A stretch of DNA of 64,000 bases from JBQTKD01 sp052386455 (GCA_052386455.1 JBQTKD010000030.1:1-64000); one strand, 5' to 3'; shown: positions 9,069 through 18,292, numbered from the stretch's first letter. Notes: generated by a model not told the origin, from the sequence alone. Program-made: numbers and translations.

Positions 9069-9094
9069 TTGACGCAACGCTTCAGCTTCGTCAA
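9069..9094 (+). promoter_or_regulatory. Dyad upstream of boxC
   Basis: TTGACG at 9069-9074 and CGTCAA at 9089-9094 form an inverted repeat in the region between the divergent secreted-protein gene and boxC. It could be the operator of the box operon; TTGACG may also act as a -35 element. Confidence 0.35.
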
Positions 9095-9127
9095 CAATAA
9101 GGGAACGCCCAACGAGAGGACTGCCCG

Positions 9128-10810
9128 ATGGCCGCCGATGCCCCGAAGCCGCCCGTGGTCTCCTTCGACGCCAGCCCGGACTCCTACCGTCACCTCGCGC
9201 TGAAGTTCGACGGCCCCGTGGCCACCATCGAGCTGCGCATCGACGAGAACGGCGGCCTCGTTCCCGGGTACGAGCTCAAGCTGAACTCCTACGACCTCGG
9301 CGTGGACATCGAATTGCACGACGCAGTCCAGCGCCTGCGCTTCGAACACCCCGAGGTGAAGACGGTCGTCGTGACCGGCGGGCTCGAGAAGGTCTTCTGC
9401 GCCGGCGCGAACATCCGCATGCTGGCCGCCTCGGGTCACCCGTGGAAGGTGAACTTCTGCAAGTTCACCAACGAGACCCGCAACGGCATCGAGGACGCGA
9501 CCGAGCACTCTGGCCAGACCTACGTCGCGGCCGTGAACGGCACTGCGGCGGGCGGCGGGTACGAGCTCGCACTGGCCTGCGAGGAGATCCTCCTCATCGA
9601 CGACAACTCCTCCGCCGTCTCGCTGCCCGAGGTTCCGCTCCTGGCGGTCCTGCCGGGCACCGGCGGCCTCACCCGCGTCGTGGACAAGCGCAAGGTCCGC
9701 AAGGACCGCGCCGACATTTTCGCCACCAAGAGCGAGGGCATCCGCGGCAAGAAGGCCGTGCAGTGGAAGCTCGTCGACGCCGTGTACCCGCCCAGCAAGT
9801 TCGCCGACTCCGTCCGTGCGCGCGCCCTCGCCCTGGCCGAGCGATCCAGCCGGCCGGCCGACGGCACCGGTGTCGCGTTGACGCCGCTGCAGCGCACGAT
9901 CACCGAGAACGCCCTCGAGTACAGGCACCTCACCGCGACGATCGACCGGGCCCGCGGGCTCGTCGAACTGACGGTCCGTGGCCCGCAGGACGCGCCGCCC
10001 GCCGACCTCGCCGGCATCCACGCCCAGGGCGCGGAGTTCTACCCGCTCGAACTGACCCGCGAGCTCGACGACGCAATCCTGCTGCTGCGCACCAACGAAC
10101 TCGAGGCCGGCACCTGGGTGATCCGCACCGAGGGCAGCGCGGATTCCCTGCTGGCGTACGAAAAGTGCATCGCCGACCACGCGAGCGACTGGTTCGTCAA
10201 CGAGGTCCTGCACTTCTGGAAGCGCACTCTCAAGCGACTCGACGTCACCAGCCGCAGCATCATCGCCCTGGTCGAGCCGGGCTCCTGCTTCGCCGGTCCG
10301 TTCCTCGAACTGCTGCTCGCCGCGGACCGCCAGTACATGCTCGACGGGATCTTCGAAGAGGGTCCCTCCAGCCAGGACCCGGCGACGATCGTCGTCACCG
10401 ACATCAACTTCGGGGCCCTGCCGATGTGCAACGGCCTCACCCGCCTGCAGTCGCGTTACTGGGGCGACGACGAGGGCCTCGGCGCGGTCCGCAACGTGAT
10501 CGGCAAGCCGCTGGACGCGCAGGCCGCCGAGGAGCTCGGCCTGATCACCTACGCCCTGGACGACATCGACTGGGCCGACGACGTCCGCCTCGTTCTCGAA
10601 GAGCGCGCGGCGATGAGCCCGGACGCCCTGACCGGCATGGAGGCCAACCATCGGTTCGTCGGCCCCGAGACGATCGAGAGCAAGATCTTCGCCCGGCTCA
10701 CCGCCTGGCAGAACTGGATCTTCATCCGCCCCAACGCCGTCGGGCCCGAGGGTGCACTGCGCAAGTTTGGTACTGGACAGAAGGCAGTCTTCGACCGCCG
10801 GCGCGTTTGA
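9128..10810 (+). CDS. boxC: 2,3-epoxybenzoyl-CoA dihydrolase BoxC
   Basis: This 560-residue protein has two enoyl-CoA hydratase-like halves, as in BoxC. The N-terminal half has VFCAGANIRMLA near residue 97 and NGTAAGGGYELALACEE near 138, the oxyanion-hole region. The length and the start after a GAGAGGA ribosome site fit the family. BoxC opens the ring of 2,3-epoxybenzoyl-CoA with two waters, giving 3,4-dehydroadipyl-CoA semialdehyde and formate. BoxB, its partner, follows after 17 bases. No other crotonase-type gene lies nearby that could do this step. Confidence 0.95.
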   Translation: MAADAPKPPVVSFDASPDSYRHLALKFDGPVATIELRIDENGGLVPGYELKLNSYDLGVDIELHDAVQRLRFEHPEVKTVVVTGGLEKVFCAGANIRMLAASGHPWKVNFCKFTNETRNGIEDATEHSGQTYVAAVNGTAAGGGYELALACEEILLIDDNSSAVSLPEVPLLAVLPGTGGLTRVVDKRKVRKDRADIFATKSEGIRGKKAVQWKLVDAVYPPSKFADSVRARALALAERSSRPADGTGVALTPLQRTITENALEYRHLTATIDRARGLVELTVRGPQDAPPADLAGIHAQGAEFYPLELTRELDDAILLLRTNELEAGTWVIRTEGSADSLLAYEKCIADHASDWFVNEVLHFWKRTLKRLDVTSRSIIALVEPGSCFAGPFLELLLAADRQYMLDGIFEEGPSSQDPATIVVTDINFGALPMCNGLTRLQSRYWGDDEGLGAVRNVIGKPLDAQAAEELGLITYALDDIDWADDVRLVLEERAAMSPDALTGMEANHRFVGPETIESKIFARLTAWQNWIFIRPNAVGPEGALRKFGTGQKAVFDRRRV

Positions 10811-10827
10811 GAAGAAGGGGTCTGAGC

Positions 10828-12243
10828 ATGACCACGATCGACTACACCGAGCGCATCCCGAACAACGTCGACCTCGCCTCGGACCGCAAGCTGCAGCGCG
10901 CGCTGGAGTCCTGGCAGCCGAAGTTCCTCGACTGGTGGAAGGAGATGGGCCCGACCCTGCCCACCGAGGACGTCTACCTGCGCACCGCCGTCGACGTCGG
11001 CAAGGAGGGCTGGGCGCACTTCGGCCACGTCGCCCTGCCGGAGTACCGCTGGGGCATCTTCCTGTCCGAGCGCGACGGCGACCGGCAGATCGCGTTCGGC
11101 GAGCACAAGGGCCAGCCCGCGTGGCAGCAGGTTCCCGGCGAGTACCGCGCCGACCTGCAGCGCCTCATCGTCATTCAGGGCGACACCGAGCCGGCATCCG
11201 TCGAGCAGCAGCGCCGGCTCGGCCTGACCGCCCCGTCGCTGTACGACCTGCGCAACCTCTTCCAGGTCAACGTCGAAGAGGGCCGCCACCTGTGGGCGAT
11301 GGTCTACCTGCTGCACGCCTACTTCGGCCGCGAGGGCCGCGACGAGGCCGAGTCCCTGCTCATGCGCAACTCCGGCTCGGAGGACGCGCCGCGCATCCTG
11401 GGCGCCTTCAACGAGGAGACCCCGGACTGGCTCTCGTTCTACATGTTCACCTACTTCACCGACAGAGATGGGAAGTACCAGCTCGGGACGTTGAAGGAGA
11501 GCGCGTTCGACCCGCTCTCGCGCACCTGCGAGTTCATGCTCAAGGAGGAGGCCCACCACATGATGGTGGGCACCACCGGCGTGGACCGCGTGGTGCAGCG
11601 AACCGTCGAACTGATGCGCGAACACGACACCGAGGACATCGCCAAGCACGGCGGCGTTCCGCTCGACGTGATCCAGAAGTACATCAACTTCCACTACAGC
11701 GTCTCGCTCGACCTGTTCGGCGGCGACACCTCCACCAACGTCGCGAACTACTACACCGCCGGCCTCAAGGGCCGCTGGATGGAGGAGCGCCGCAAGGACG
11801 ACCACCAGCTCCGCGACCAGTCCGTGTTGATCCCGTTCATCGAGAACGACACCCTGGTGGACAAGGAGGTCGCGGCCCTGACCGCGCTGAACGTCGACCT
11901 GCGCCACGAGTACATCGGCGACTGCAGCAACGGCGTCAAGCGGTGGAACTCGATCCTCGAAGACTGCGGCATCGACGCCACGCTGTCGCTGCCGAACGTC
12001 GGTTTCAACCGCGCCGTCGGCACCTTCTCCGGCCACCGCATCACGCCCGACGGCAGGATCGTGTCGCAGTCCGAGTGGGACTCCTCGGTGGACCGCTACC
12101 TCCCGACGGCGGACGACAAGGCGCACATCCAGTCCCTCATGCAGCCTGTCTACGAGCCGGGCAAGATCGCGAGCTGGGTCGCCCCGCCGAAGACCGGCAT
12201 CAACGGCCAGCCCTTCGAGTACGAGTACGTGCATCTGGCCTAG
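10828..12243 (+). CDS. boxB: Benzoyl-CoA 2,3-epoxidase subunit BoxB
   Basis: The 471-residue protein is a class I diiron epoxidase. The two ExxH motifs are seen as EEGRH (Glu151, His154) and KEEAHH (Glu240/241, His243/244). It inserts oxygen into benzoyl-CoA to form the 2,3-epoxide. In proteobacteria electrons come from BoxA, an FAD/ferredoxin reductase. No boxA is present here; the small ferredoxin FdxA and a reductase fragment follow instead. An AGAAGAAGGGG stretch precedes the ATG by about eight bases. Confidence 0.96.
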   Translation: MTTIDYTERIPNNVDLASDRKLQRALESWQPKFLDWWKEMGPTLPTEDVYLRTAVDVGKEGWAHFGHVALPEYRWGIFLSERDGDRQIAFGEHKGQPAWQQVPGEYRADLQRLIVIQGDTEPASVEQQRRLGLTAPSLYDLRNLFQVNVEEGRHLWAMVYLLHAYFGREGRDEAESLLMRNSGSEDAPRILGAFNEETPDWLSFYMFTYFTDRDGKYQLGTLKESAFDPLSRTCEFMLKEEAHHMMVGTTGVDRVVQRTVELMREHDTEDIAKHGGVPLDVIQKYINFHYSVSLDLFGGDTSTNVANYYTAGLKGRWMEERRKDDHQLRDQSVLIPFIENDTLVDKEVAALTALNVDLRHEYIGDCSNGVKRWNSILEDCGIDATLSLPNVGFNRAVGTFSGHRITPDGRIVSQSEWDSSVDRYLPTADDKAHIQSLMQPVYEPGKIASWVAPPKTGINGQPFEYEYVHLA

Positions 12244-12247
12244 GCCC

Positions 12248-12330
12248 TCGCACGTGGCGCTGTACAGCGCTGCCGGCGACCTTCCGACGGGTTCACCCGG
12301 CGTGTCGTCGCACGCGGCGCTGTACAGCGC
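12248..12330. repeat. Duplicated 14-bp palindrome, 60 bases apart
   Basis: The perfect palindrome GCGCTGTACAGCGC occurs at 12257-12270 and again at 12317-12330. Each copy is preceded by TCGCACG(T/C)G, so a 23-base unit is repeated with a period of exactly 60 bases. It fills the gap between boxB and the reductase fragment. It looks like a pair of operators for a dimeric repressor, or two RNA hairpins that control the second half of the operon. Confidence 0.6.
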
Positions 12331-12372
12331 GGTTGGTCAACGCTCCTTGCATCCGGAGGGATACACAGCGCA

Positions 12373-12570
12373 ATGTCCGAGATCGTCGTGTCGACGAACT
12401 CCCGCGGCATCTTCTCCGCCGGGGACATCACCGAGTACCCCGGCAAGGGGCGCCTCATCGTCGTCGGATTCGGCGAAGTGGCGACCGCCGTCAACAACGC
12501 CGCCGCCCTCCTCGACCCGGAAGCTCCCGTGTTCCCGGGTCACTCCACCGACGCGGTCCCCGCCGCGTAG
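12373..12570 (+). pseudogene. Truncated ferredoxin/thioredoxin reductase-like C-terminus
   Basis: Its 65 residues match only the last part of TrxR-type ferredoxin-NADP reductases: SRGIFSAGDITEYPGKGRL, then VGFGEVATAVNNAAALL and FPGHST. The FAD and NADP domains are missing. An ATG with GGAGGG about 12 bases upstream may allow translation. I read it as a remnant of the reductase that once served FdxA or BoxB. A small expressed protein cannot be excluded, because the frame is clean and sits in an operon. Confidence 0.7.
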
Positions 12571-12584
12571 GAAGGACAGCCCCG

Positions 12585-12914
12585 ATGCCGTACGTCATCG
12601 CAGAGCCGTGCATCGACGTCATGGACACCTCGTGCCGCGACGAGTGTCCCGTCGACTGCATCTACGAAGGTGCTCGCAAGCTCTACATCAATCCGAAGGA
12701 ATGCATCGACTGCGGCGCCTGCGAGCCCGTGTGCCCCGTCGAGGCCATCTCCCAGGACCGTCGGGTCAATCCCGACTACGCCGAGCACGTCGAAGACAGC
12801 CGACGGTTCTTCCTCGAGGTCCTGCCCGGCCGCGACGAACCGATCGGCAATCCCGGTGGATCCCACATGGTTGGCGTCCTCGGTGCCGACACCGAATTCG
12901 TCGCGGGACGGTGA
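12585..12914 (+). CDS. fdxA: 7Fe ferredoxin FdxA
   Basis: This 109-residue protein has the N-terminal cysteine pattern CRDECPVDC of a 3Fe-4S site and the motif CIDCGACEPVCPVEAI of a 4Fe-4S site, with the FdxA tail. It starts after a GGAAGGA ribosome site. Such ferredoxins pass single electrons to oxygenases. Its place after boxB suggests that it feeds the epoxidase; that is inference. Confidence 0.92.
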   Translation: MPYVIAEPCIDVMDTSCRDECPVDCIYEGARKLYINPKECIDCGACEPVCPVEAISQDRRVNPDYAEHVEDSRRFFLEVLPGRDEPIGNPGGSHMVGVLGADTEFVAGR

Positions 12915-12918
12915 CACG

Positions 12919-13371
12919 ATGAGCAACGACTCCATGGGCGTCCCCGCAAGCGAGCTGTCCGACGCCGAACTCGCCCAGCAGGGCACCCAGGCCCACGCCA
13001 GCCGCAACTGGGTGTTCCTGCACGGCACCGCGGAGCAGTTCAGCCGGCACACCGAGCGCATGCTCGAACTCGAACAGGAGTACCTCCGCCGCTTCCCCAA
13101 GCGCACCTGGCAGGGTCTGGGGGCCGACGAGGTCGCGCCCGCGACCGGCAAATCCGAGACCGAACTGGAATTGGAGCTGCTGCGTCGCTACGCGGCGGCG
13201 CTGGACGGCCGGCTGCACAAGCTCGAGGCGCACCACCTCGCGCGCGAGATCGGTATCGAACCGGCCGTCGTCGCGCGTCTGTTCAAGGCCTCGCCGCCAC
13301 TGTTGACGACCGCCGGCGAATACCGCCAGATCACCGACGCGGGCCGCGCCCGTGCAGCTGCTTCGCAATAG
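12919..13371 (+). CDS. Small hypothetical protein of the box operon
   Basis: This 150-residue, probably cytoplasmic protein contains SRNWVFLHGTAEQFSRHTERMLELEQEYLRRFP-type helical segments and a basic C-terminal half. It starts four bases after fdxA stops and ends 23 bases before the thiolase, so it is co-transcribed. I do not recognise a catalytic motif. Position suggests an accessory role in benzoyl-CoA breakdown. Confidence 0.7.
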   Translation: MSNDSMGVPASELSDAELAQQGTQAHASRNWVFLHGTAEQFSRHTERMLELEQEYLRRFPKRTWQGLGADEVAPATGKSETELELELLRRYAAALDGRLHKLEAHHLAREIGIEPAVVARLFKASPPLLTTAGEYRQITDAGRARAAASQ

Positions 13372-13394
13372 ACACCGCCTAGGAGACAATCCCC

Positions 13395-14585
13395 ATGCGC
13401 TTCACCGACGTCGCCATCCCCGCCGGCCTGGCCTGGTCCTCGCCGTTCGCCAAGTGGCAGGGCTCGCTCGCCGGAGTAAACAGCCTCGACCTCGCCGCCG
13501 CGGTCACCACCAAGGCACTGGGGGAGCGCCACGTCGCCGTCGAGAACATCGACGGCCTGGTGCTCGGCTGGACGATCCCGCAGACAGAGGCCTTCTACGG
13601 CGCCCCGTCCCTCGCGGTGAAGATCGGCGCCCCTGGGCTCACCGGCCCGATGGTCGCGCAGGCCTGCGCCACCGGCGTCGCGGTGCTCGCCGCTGCCGCC
13701 GGCCAGGTCGCAGCGGGCGCGGGCACGCAGCTCGTCGTCACCACCGACCGGACCAGCAACGGCCCGCTCCTGTCCTACCCGAACCCCACTGGCATGGGCG
13801 GTGCGCCCAAGACCGAGCACTGGGTGCTGGACAGCTTCGGCCGCGACCCCTCGACCGGCAAGGGCATGCTCGTCGCCGGCGAGACCGTTGCCGCCAAGCA
13901 CGGCATCACCCGGGGCGAGTGCGACGATCTGACGGTCCTTCGGTCCGAGCAGTACCAGCGCTCGCTGGCCGACGATCGCGCCTTCCAGCGCCGCTACCAG
14001 GTCGCCGTAGTCATTCCCACCAAGCGCGGCAGGGGCCTCGTCCTCGAAGCGGACGAGGGAATCCGGCCTGCAGTGCTCGAGGAGATCTCGAAGCTCGCAC
14101 CGGTCGACCCGAACGGCGTGCTGACCTTCGCCAGCCAGACCCACCCCGCCGACGGCACCGCGGGGGCGATCGTCACCACCGCGGACCGCGCACGCGAACT
14201 GTCCGGCGGCAACGGCATCGTGCGCCTGCTCGGCGTCGGGTACGCCCGTGTCGGCACGTGCCACATGCCCGAGGCGCCGGTGCCGGCCGCGCAGCGGGCC
14301 CTGGAGGCCGCCGGCCTCACGCTGGCCGACGTCGACGCGGTGACCACGCACAACCCGTTCGCCGTGAACGACCTCGTGTTCGCGCGCGAGACCGGCTTCC
14401 CGCTCGAGCGAATGAACGCCTACGGCAGCAGCCTGATCTTCGGCCACCCGCAGGCCCCGACGGGTCTGCGCTCGATCGCCGAACTCATCGAGGAACTGCG
14501 CCTGCGCGGCGGCGGCGTCGGCCTCTTCACCGGCTGCGCCGCCGGCGACACCGGGGCGGCCATCGTGCTTCGCGTGGAGGACTGA
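13395..14585 (+). CDS. Thiolase-family acyl-CoA acyltransferase
   Basis: The 396-residue protein shows thiolase landmarks: nucleophile Cys in AQACATGVAV near residue 93, a histidine motif TTHNPFAVND near 316, and GGGVGLFTGCAAGDTGAAIVL at the end, with the second cysteine. It starts with ATG after AGGAGA. It probably cleaves a 3-ketoacyl-CoA, such as 3-oxoadipyl-CoA or an aromatic 3-ketoacyl-CoA. The neighbouring feruloyl-CoA-type ligase favours side-chain shortening of phenylpropenoids. Which CoA ester it uses is not shown by the sequence. Confidence 0.85.
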   Translation: MRFTDVAIPAGLAWSSPFAKWQGSLAGVNSLDLAAAVTTKALGERHVAVENIDGLVLGWTIPQTEAFYGAPSLAVKIGAPGLTGPMVAQACATGVAVLAAAAGQVAAGAGTQLVVTTDRTSNGPLLSYPNPTGMGGAPKTEHWVLDSFGRDPSTGKGMLVAGETVAAKHGITRGECDDLTVLRSEQYQRSLADDRAFQRRYQVAVVIPTKRGRGLVLEADEGIRPAVLEEISKLAPVDPNGVLTFASQTHPADGTAGAIVTTADRARELSGGNGIVRLLGVGYARVGTCHMPEAPVPAAQRALEAAGLTLADVDAVTTHNPFAVNDLVFARETGFPLERMNAYGSSLIFGHPQAPTGLRSIAELIEELRLRGGGVGLFTGCAAGDTGAAIVLRVED

Positions 14586-14588
14586 ATC

Positions 14589-16343
14589 GTGCCTCTTTTC
14601 GCCGCACCGGACATCGCCCGCATCGACCGGCCCGACGGCTCGATTCTGCTCGAGTCGCGCGAGCCGCTGCAGCCCTACGCCCGCTCGCTCGGCGATCTGC
14701 TCCGGGCGGGCGCGGCGGCGCACCCGGAGCGCGTGCTCGTCACGCGGGTCGTCACCGGCGCCTCGTACACCTGGGGCGAGGCGAAGCGGGCCGCGGACGC
14801 CGTCGGCCAAGGCCTGCTGGACCACGGCCTGGGCGCCGACCGCCCGCTGATGGTCCTGTCCGGCAACTCGATCGAGCACGCCCTGCTGACCTACGCCGCC
14901 TACACGGTCGGCGTGCCGATCGTCCCGATCTCCCCGGCGTACTCCACGGCGTCGTCGGACCACGCGCGGGTCCGCGCCATCGCCGAACTCGTCCGGCCCG
15001 GCCTGGTGTTCGCCGACCACGAGGCGACCTTCGCGGCCGCGCTGTCGGTCGTCGAAGAGGCCGGTGCCTCGCGCGCCGACATCGCCAAACTCCTTGCAAC
15101 GACACCGACCGAAGCGGTTGAGGCCGCCGCCGCGGCCGTGGCACCCGAGAGCGTGGCAAAGATCCTCTTCACCTCGGGCTCGACGGGCGTCCCGAAGGGC
15201 GTGCCGAACACCCACCGCATGCTCTGCGCGAACCAGCAGCAGATGCGCCAGGTGTGGCCGTTCCTCGTCGAGACGCCCCCGGTGCTCGTCGACTGGCTGC
15301 CGTGGAGCCACACCTTCGGCGGCAACCACAACTTCAACATGATCCTGGCCAACGGCGGCACGCTGCACATCGACGACGGCAAGCCGATGCCGGCCCTGTT
15401 CGACAAAACCCTCGCGGCGTTGGCGCAACACGGCCCGACGGCCTACTTCAACGTGCCCATGGGCTACCAGATGCTGGCGCCCACGCTGGAAAGCGACCGC
15501 GCGTTCGCGCAGGCGTTCTTCGCGGGCGTCTCGATCCTGTTCTACGCGGCCGCGTCGCTGCCCGCCGAGCTGTACCACCGGCTGCGGGCCATCTCGAAGG
15601 AGATCACCGGCCGCGAGGTCCCGCTGACCTCGTCGTGGGGGACCACCGAAACCGGTCCCGCCGTCACCTCCGCGCACTACGACCCGTCGCCGTCGGGCTG
15701 CATCGGGGTGCCGATCCCGGGGGACACCCTCAAGCTCGTCCCCTCCGGCGACAAGCTCGAGATTCGCGTCAAGGGCCCGAACATCGCCGCCGGGTACGTC
15801 GGCGCGCCCGAGGCCACCGCGTCCGCGTTCGACGACGAGGGGTACTACCTCACCGGCGACGCGGTGAAGTTCGTCGACCCCGACGACATGAACAAGGGCC
15901 TGCTCTTCGACGGCCGCATCGCCGAAGACTTCAAGCTGCTCTCGGGCACGTGGGTCAGCGTCGGCAACCTGCGCACCGCGCTCGTCTCCGCCGCGGGCGG
16001 CCTGCTCGCCGACGCCGTGATCGCCGGCCACGACCGCGACTACGTCTGCGCACTCGCCTGGCCGTCGGTCGCCGGCGCCGCCTCGGCCTCTCTCCACGGA
16101 GAGCTCGCAGTGGTCCTGGAAAACCTCAACCGGGGCCGGGGATCTGCCGCCCGAATCGAACGCCTGATCGTTCTGATCGAGCCCCCCGCACTGGACGCGG
16201 GCGAGATCACCGACAAGGGCTACGTCAACCAGCGTGTGGTGTTGGAGCGGCGCGAGGAACTCGTCGCCCAGCTCTACGCCCCCGACTGCGCCGAGACCGT
16301 CGTACGCCCCGCCGCGCACTCAACGCGAAGGAACAGCCCATGA
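14589..16343 (+). CDS. Feruloyl-CoA-synthetase-type acid-CoA ligase
   Basis: The 584-residue AMP-binding enzyme starts at GTG. The P-loop-like motif LFTSGSTGVPKGVPNTH lies near residue 193, and the C-terminal motif GRIAEDFKLLSGTWVSVG near 443 is characteristic of feruloyl-CoA synthetases. These enzymes join cinnamic-type acids to CoA using ATP. It lies three bases after the thiolase and overlaps the next gene (ATGA). It may supply aroyl-CoA to BoxB after side-chain removal. Benzoate itself may be activated by the ligase at 54.1 kb. Confidence 0.85.
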   Translation: MPLFAAPDIARIDRPDGSILLESREPLQPYARSLGDLLRAGAAAHPERVLVTRVVTGASYTWGEAKRAADAVGQGLLDHGLGADRPLMVLSGNSIEHALLTYAAYTVGVPIVPISPAYSTASSDHARVRAIAELVRPGLVFADHEATFAAALSVVEEAGASRADIAKLLATTPTEAVEAAAAAVAPESVAKILFTSGSTGVPKGVPNTHRMLCANQQQMRQVWPFLVETPPVLVDWLPWSHTFGGNHNFNMILANGGTLHIDDGKPMPALFDKTLAALAQHGPTAYFNVPMGYQMLAPTLESDRAFAQAFFAGVSILFYAAASLPAELYHRLRAISKEITGREVPLTSSWGTTETGPAVTSAHYDPSPSGCIGVPIPGDTLKLVPSGDKLEIRVKGPNIAAGYVGAPEATASAFDDEGYYLTGDAVKFVDPDDMNKGLLFDGRIAEDFKLLSGTWVSVGNLRTALVSAAGGLLADAVIAGHDRDYVCALAWPSVAGAASASLHGELAVVLENLNRGRGSAARIERLIVLIEPPALDAGEITDKGYVNQRVVLERREELVAQLYAPDCAETVVRPAAHSTRRNSP

Positions 16344-17890
16344 CCGAACTCCTGCAGAGCTACGCGTCCGGTTCCTGGTTCCGCGCCACGGACGCGGGCG
16401 ACCCACTGCTCGACGCCGCCACCGGCGAGGAGGTCGCTCGGATCTCCTCGCGCGGCCTGGACTTCGCCGGCATGGCCGAGCACGCCCGCAGCGTCGGCGG
16501 TCCCGCGATCCGCGCCCTGACGTTCCGTCAGCGGGCCGCGCTGCTCAAGCAGGTCGCTGCCCACCTCAACGAGAACCGCGACCCGCTCTACGCCCTGTCC
16601 ACCCGGACCGGCGCCACGAGGCGCGACTCGATGGTGGACATCGACGGCGGTATCGGCACCACGTTCGTGTACGCGAGCAAGGGCGCGAAGGAACTGCCCG
16701 ACGACGCCGTGCTGATCGACGGCGCCGACGAGAGGCTCGGCAAGACCGGCGTCTTCCTCGGCCGCCACGTGTACACCTCGCGGCCCGGCGTCGCCGTCCA
16801 GATCAACGCCTTCAACTTCCCGACCTGGGGCATGCTCGAGAAGCTCGCTCCCGCGTTCCTCGCCGGGCTGCCCAGCATCGTGAAGCCCGCGAGCCAGACC
16901 GCCTACGTCACCGAGGCCGTGGTGCGGCTGATCGTCGAATCGGGAATCCTCCCCGAGGGCTCGCTCCAGCTGATCTCCGGCTCGGCGGGCTCGCTGTTGG
17001 ATGCACTGGAGGAGCAGGACTCGGTGTCCTTCACCGGCTCCGCGCACACCGCCGCCCTGCTGCGCGGCGGCAGCGCGGTCGCCGGTCGCGGTGTTCGCTT
17101 CCAGGTCGAGGCCGACTCGTTGAACTGCTCGATCCTCGGTGCCGACGTGTCGCCGAACAGCCCCGAGTTCGACCTGTTCGTGAAGGGCGTCGTCACGGAG
17201 ATGACCGTCAAGGCCGGCCAGAAGTGCACCGCGATCCGCCGTGTCCTGGTCCCGAACGGGCTCGTCGGCGAGGTCGTCGACGCCATCTCGGCGAAGCTCT
17301 CGACCATCACCGTGGGCAATCCCGCCAACGAATCCGTCCGCATGGGCGCGCTCGCGAGCTTCGGGCAGCGCGACGAGGTCCGCAAGGCCGTCGAGGCGCT
17401 GCGCAGCTCGGCCGACGTCGTCTTCGGCTCGCCCGACACCGTCGACCTCGTCGATGCGGACAACGAGCGCGGCGCGTTCCTCTCCCCGATCCTGCTGCGC
17501 GCGCGGGCCGGCGCGACGGAGTTGCACGACGTCGAGCCGTTCGGCCCGGTGAGCACCGTGCTCGGGTACGACTCGACAGTCGAGGTGATCGCCCTCGCCG
17601 CCCGCGGCAGGGGCAGCCTCGCCGCCTCGGTGGTCACCGCCGACGCTGCCGTCGCCCGCGAGGTCGTGCGCGGTCTCGCGCCGTGGCACGGGCGCGTGCT
17701 CGTGCTCGACACGGAGGGAGCCCCGGAGAGCACCGGCCACGGCACTCCGATGCCCACGCTCGTCCACGGCGGCCCCGGCCGCGCCGGCGGCGGCGAGGAA
17801 CTCGGCGGCATCCGGGGCGTCCTGCACCACATGCAGCGCTCGGCGATCCAAGGCTCCCCGGCGATGCTCGACGCGATCACCGGCGGCTGA
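16340..17890 (+). CDS. boxD: 3,4-dehydroadipyl-CoA semialdehyde dehydrogenase (BoxD-type)
   Basis: This 516-residue protein is the aldehyde-dehydrogenase half of the PaaZ family without the hydratase half, which is the BoxD arrangement. Seen: INAFNFPTWGMLEK near residue 155, VKPASQTAY, SFTGS, a glutamate in FQVEADSLN and the catalytic cysteine in KAGQKCTAIRR near 300. It should oxidise the semialdehyde made by BoxC with NADP. Its start lies inside the stop of the ligase gene. It is the last gene of the box operon. Confidence 0.9.
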   Translation: MTELLQSYASGSWFRATDAGDPLLDAATGEEVARISSRGLDFAGMAEHARSVGGPAIRALTFRQRAALLKQVAAHLNENRDPLYALSTRTGATRRDSMVDIDGGIGTTFVYASKGAKELPDDAVLIDGADERLGKTGVFLGRHVYTSRPGVAVQINAFNFPTWGMLEKLAPAFLAGLPSIVKPASQTAYVTEAVVRLIVESGILPEGSLQLISGSAGSLLDALEEQDSVSFTGSAHTAALLRGGSAVAGRGVRFQVEADSLNCSILGADVSPNSPEFDLFVKGVVTEMTVKAGQKCTAIRRVLVPNGLVGEVVDAISAKLSTITVGNPANESVRMGALASFGQRDEVRKAVEALRSSADVVFGSPDTVDLVDADNERGAFLSPILLRARAGATELHDVEPFGPVSTVLGYDSTVEVIALAARGRGSLAASVVTADAAVAREVVRGLAPWHGRVLVLDTEGAPESTGHGTPMPTLVHGGPGRAGGGEELGGIRGVLHHMQRSAIQGSPAMLDAITGG

Positions 17891-17902
17891 AGGTCCGGTG
17901 GG

Positions 17903-18292
17903 CTAAGCGGGGAGCTCGAAGGGTCTCTCGAGATCCGGAAACATCGGAAAGTGACGGGTATTTAGAGTCCGGAGATCGAGTCCGGCAACCGCGACGGTGC
18001 CGGCAATCAGGTAGTCGCCGAGGCCGATGTTCGAGTGCGAACGCCGGTAGGTCCGCCAGTACTCCGCGGCCTTCCAACCGGCGCGTTCGTTCACATCGAG
18101 CACTCGCATGCTTTCGAACAGGCGTCGCACCTCGTGCCGTTCGCTGCTGCGCATCCCACCGGCAATCTCCGCCACGGTGACGACGCTGACCGTCAGGCGC
18201 CCGGCTTCGCGCCGAGTTGCGAGGAGCCAGTCGCGTGCCGCTGCGACTCCGCGCAGATGGGCGATCAAGATGTCGCTGTCTACGAGGATCAT
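17903..18292 (-). CDS. vapC: VapC-type PIN-domain toxin
   Basis: This 129-residue PIN nuclease shows the expected acidic residues: Asp5 and Asp7 in ILVDSDILIAHLRG, Glu in VTVAEIAGGM and Asp in LGDYLIAGTV. The end TLNTRHFPMFPDLE is typical of VapC proteins. It overlaps the antitoxin gene by four bases. Toxins of this type cut RNA. Confidence 0.9.
   Translation of the reverse strand: MILVDSDILIAHLRGVAAARDWLLATRREAGRLTVSVVTVAEIAGGMRSSERHEVRRLFESMRVLDVNERAGWKAAEYWRTYRRSHSNIGLGDYLIAGTVAVAGLDLRTLNTRHFPMFPDLERPFELPA

Noticed and set aside
13188..16319. A 1043-codon open frame on the minus strand
   Set aside because: It is antisense to the thiolase and ligase genes and has the Gly/Arg/Val-rich, motif-free composition expected from GC-rich antisense frames.
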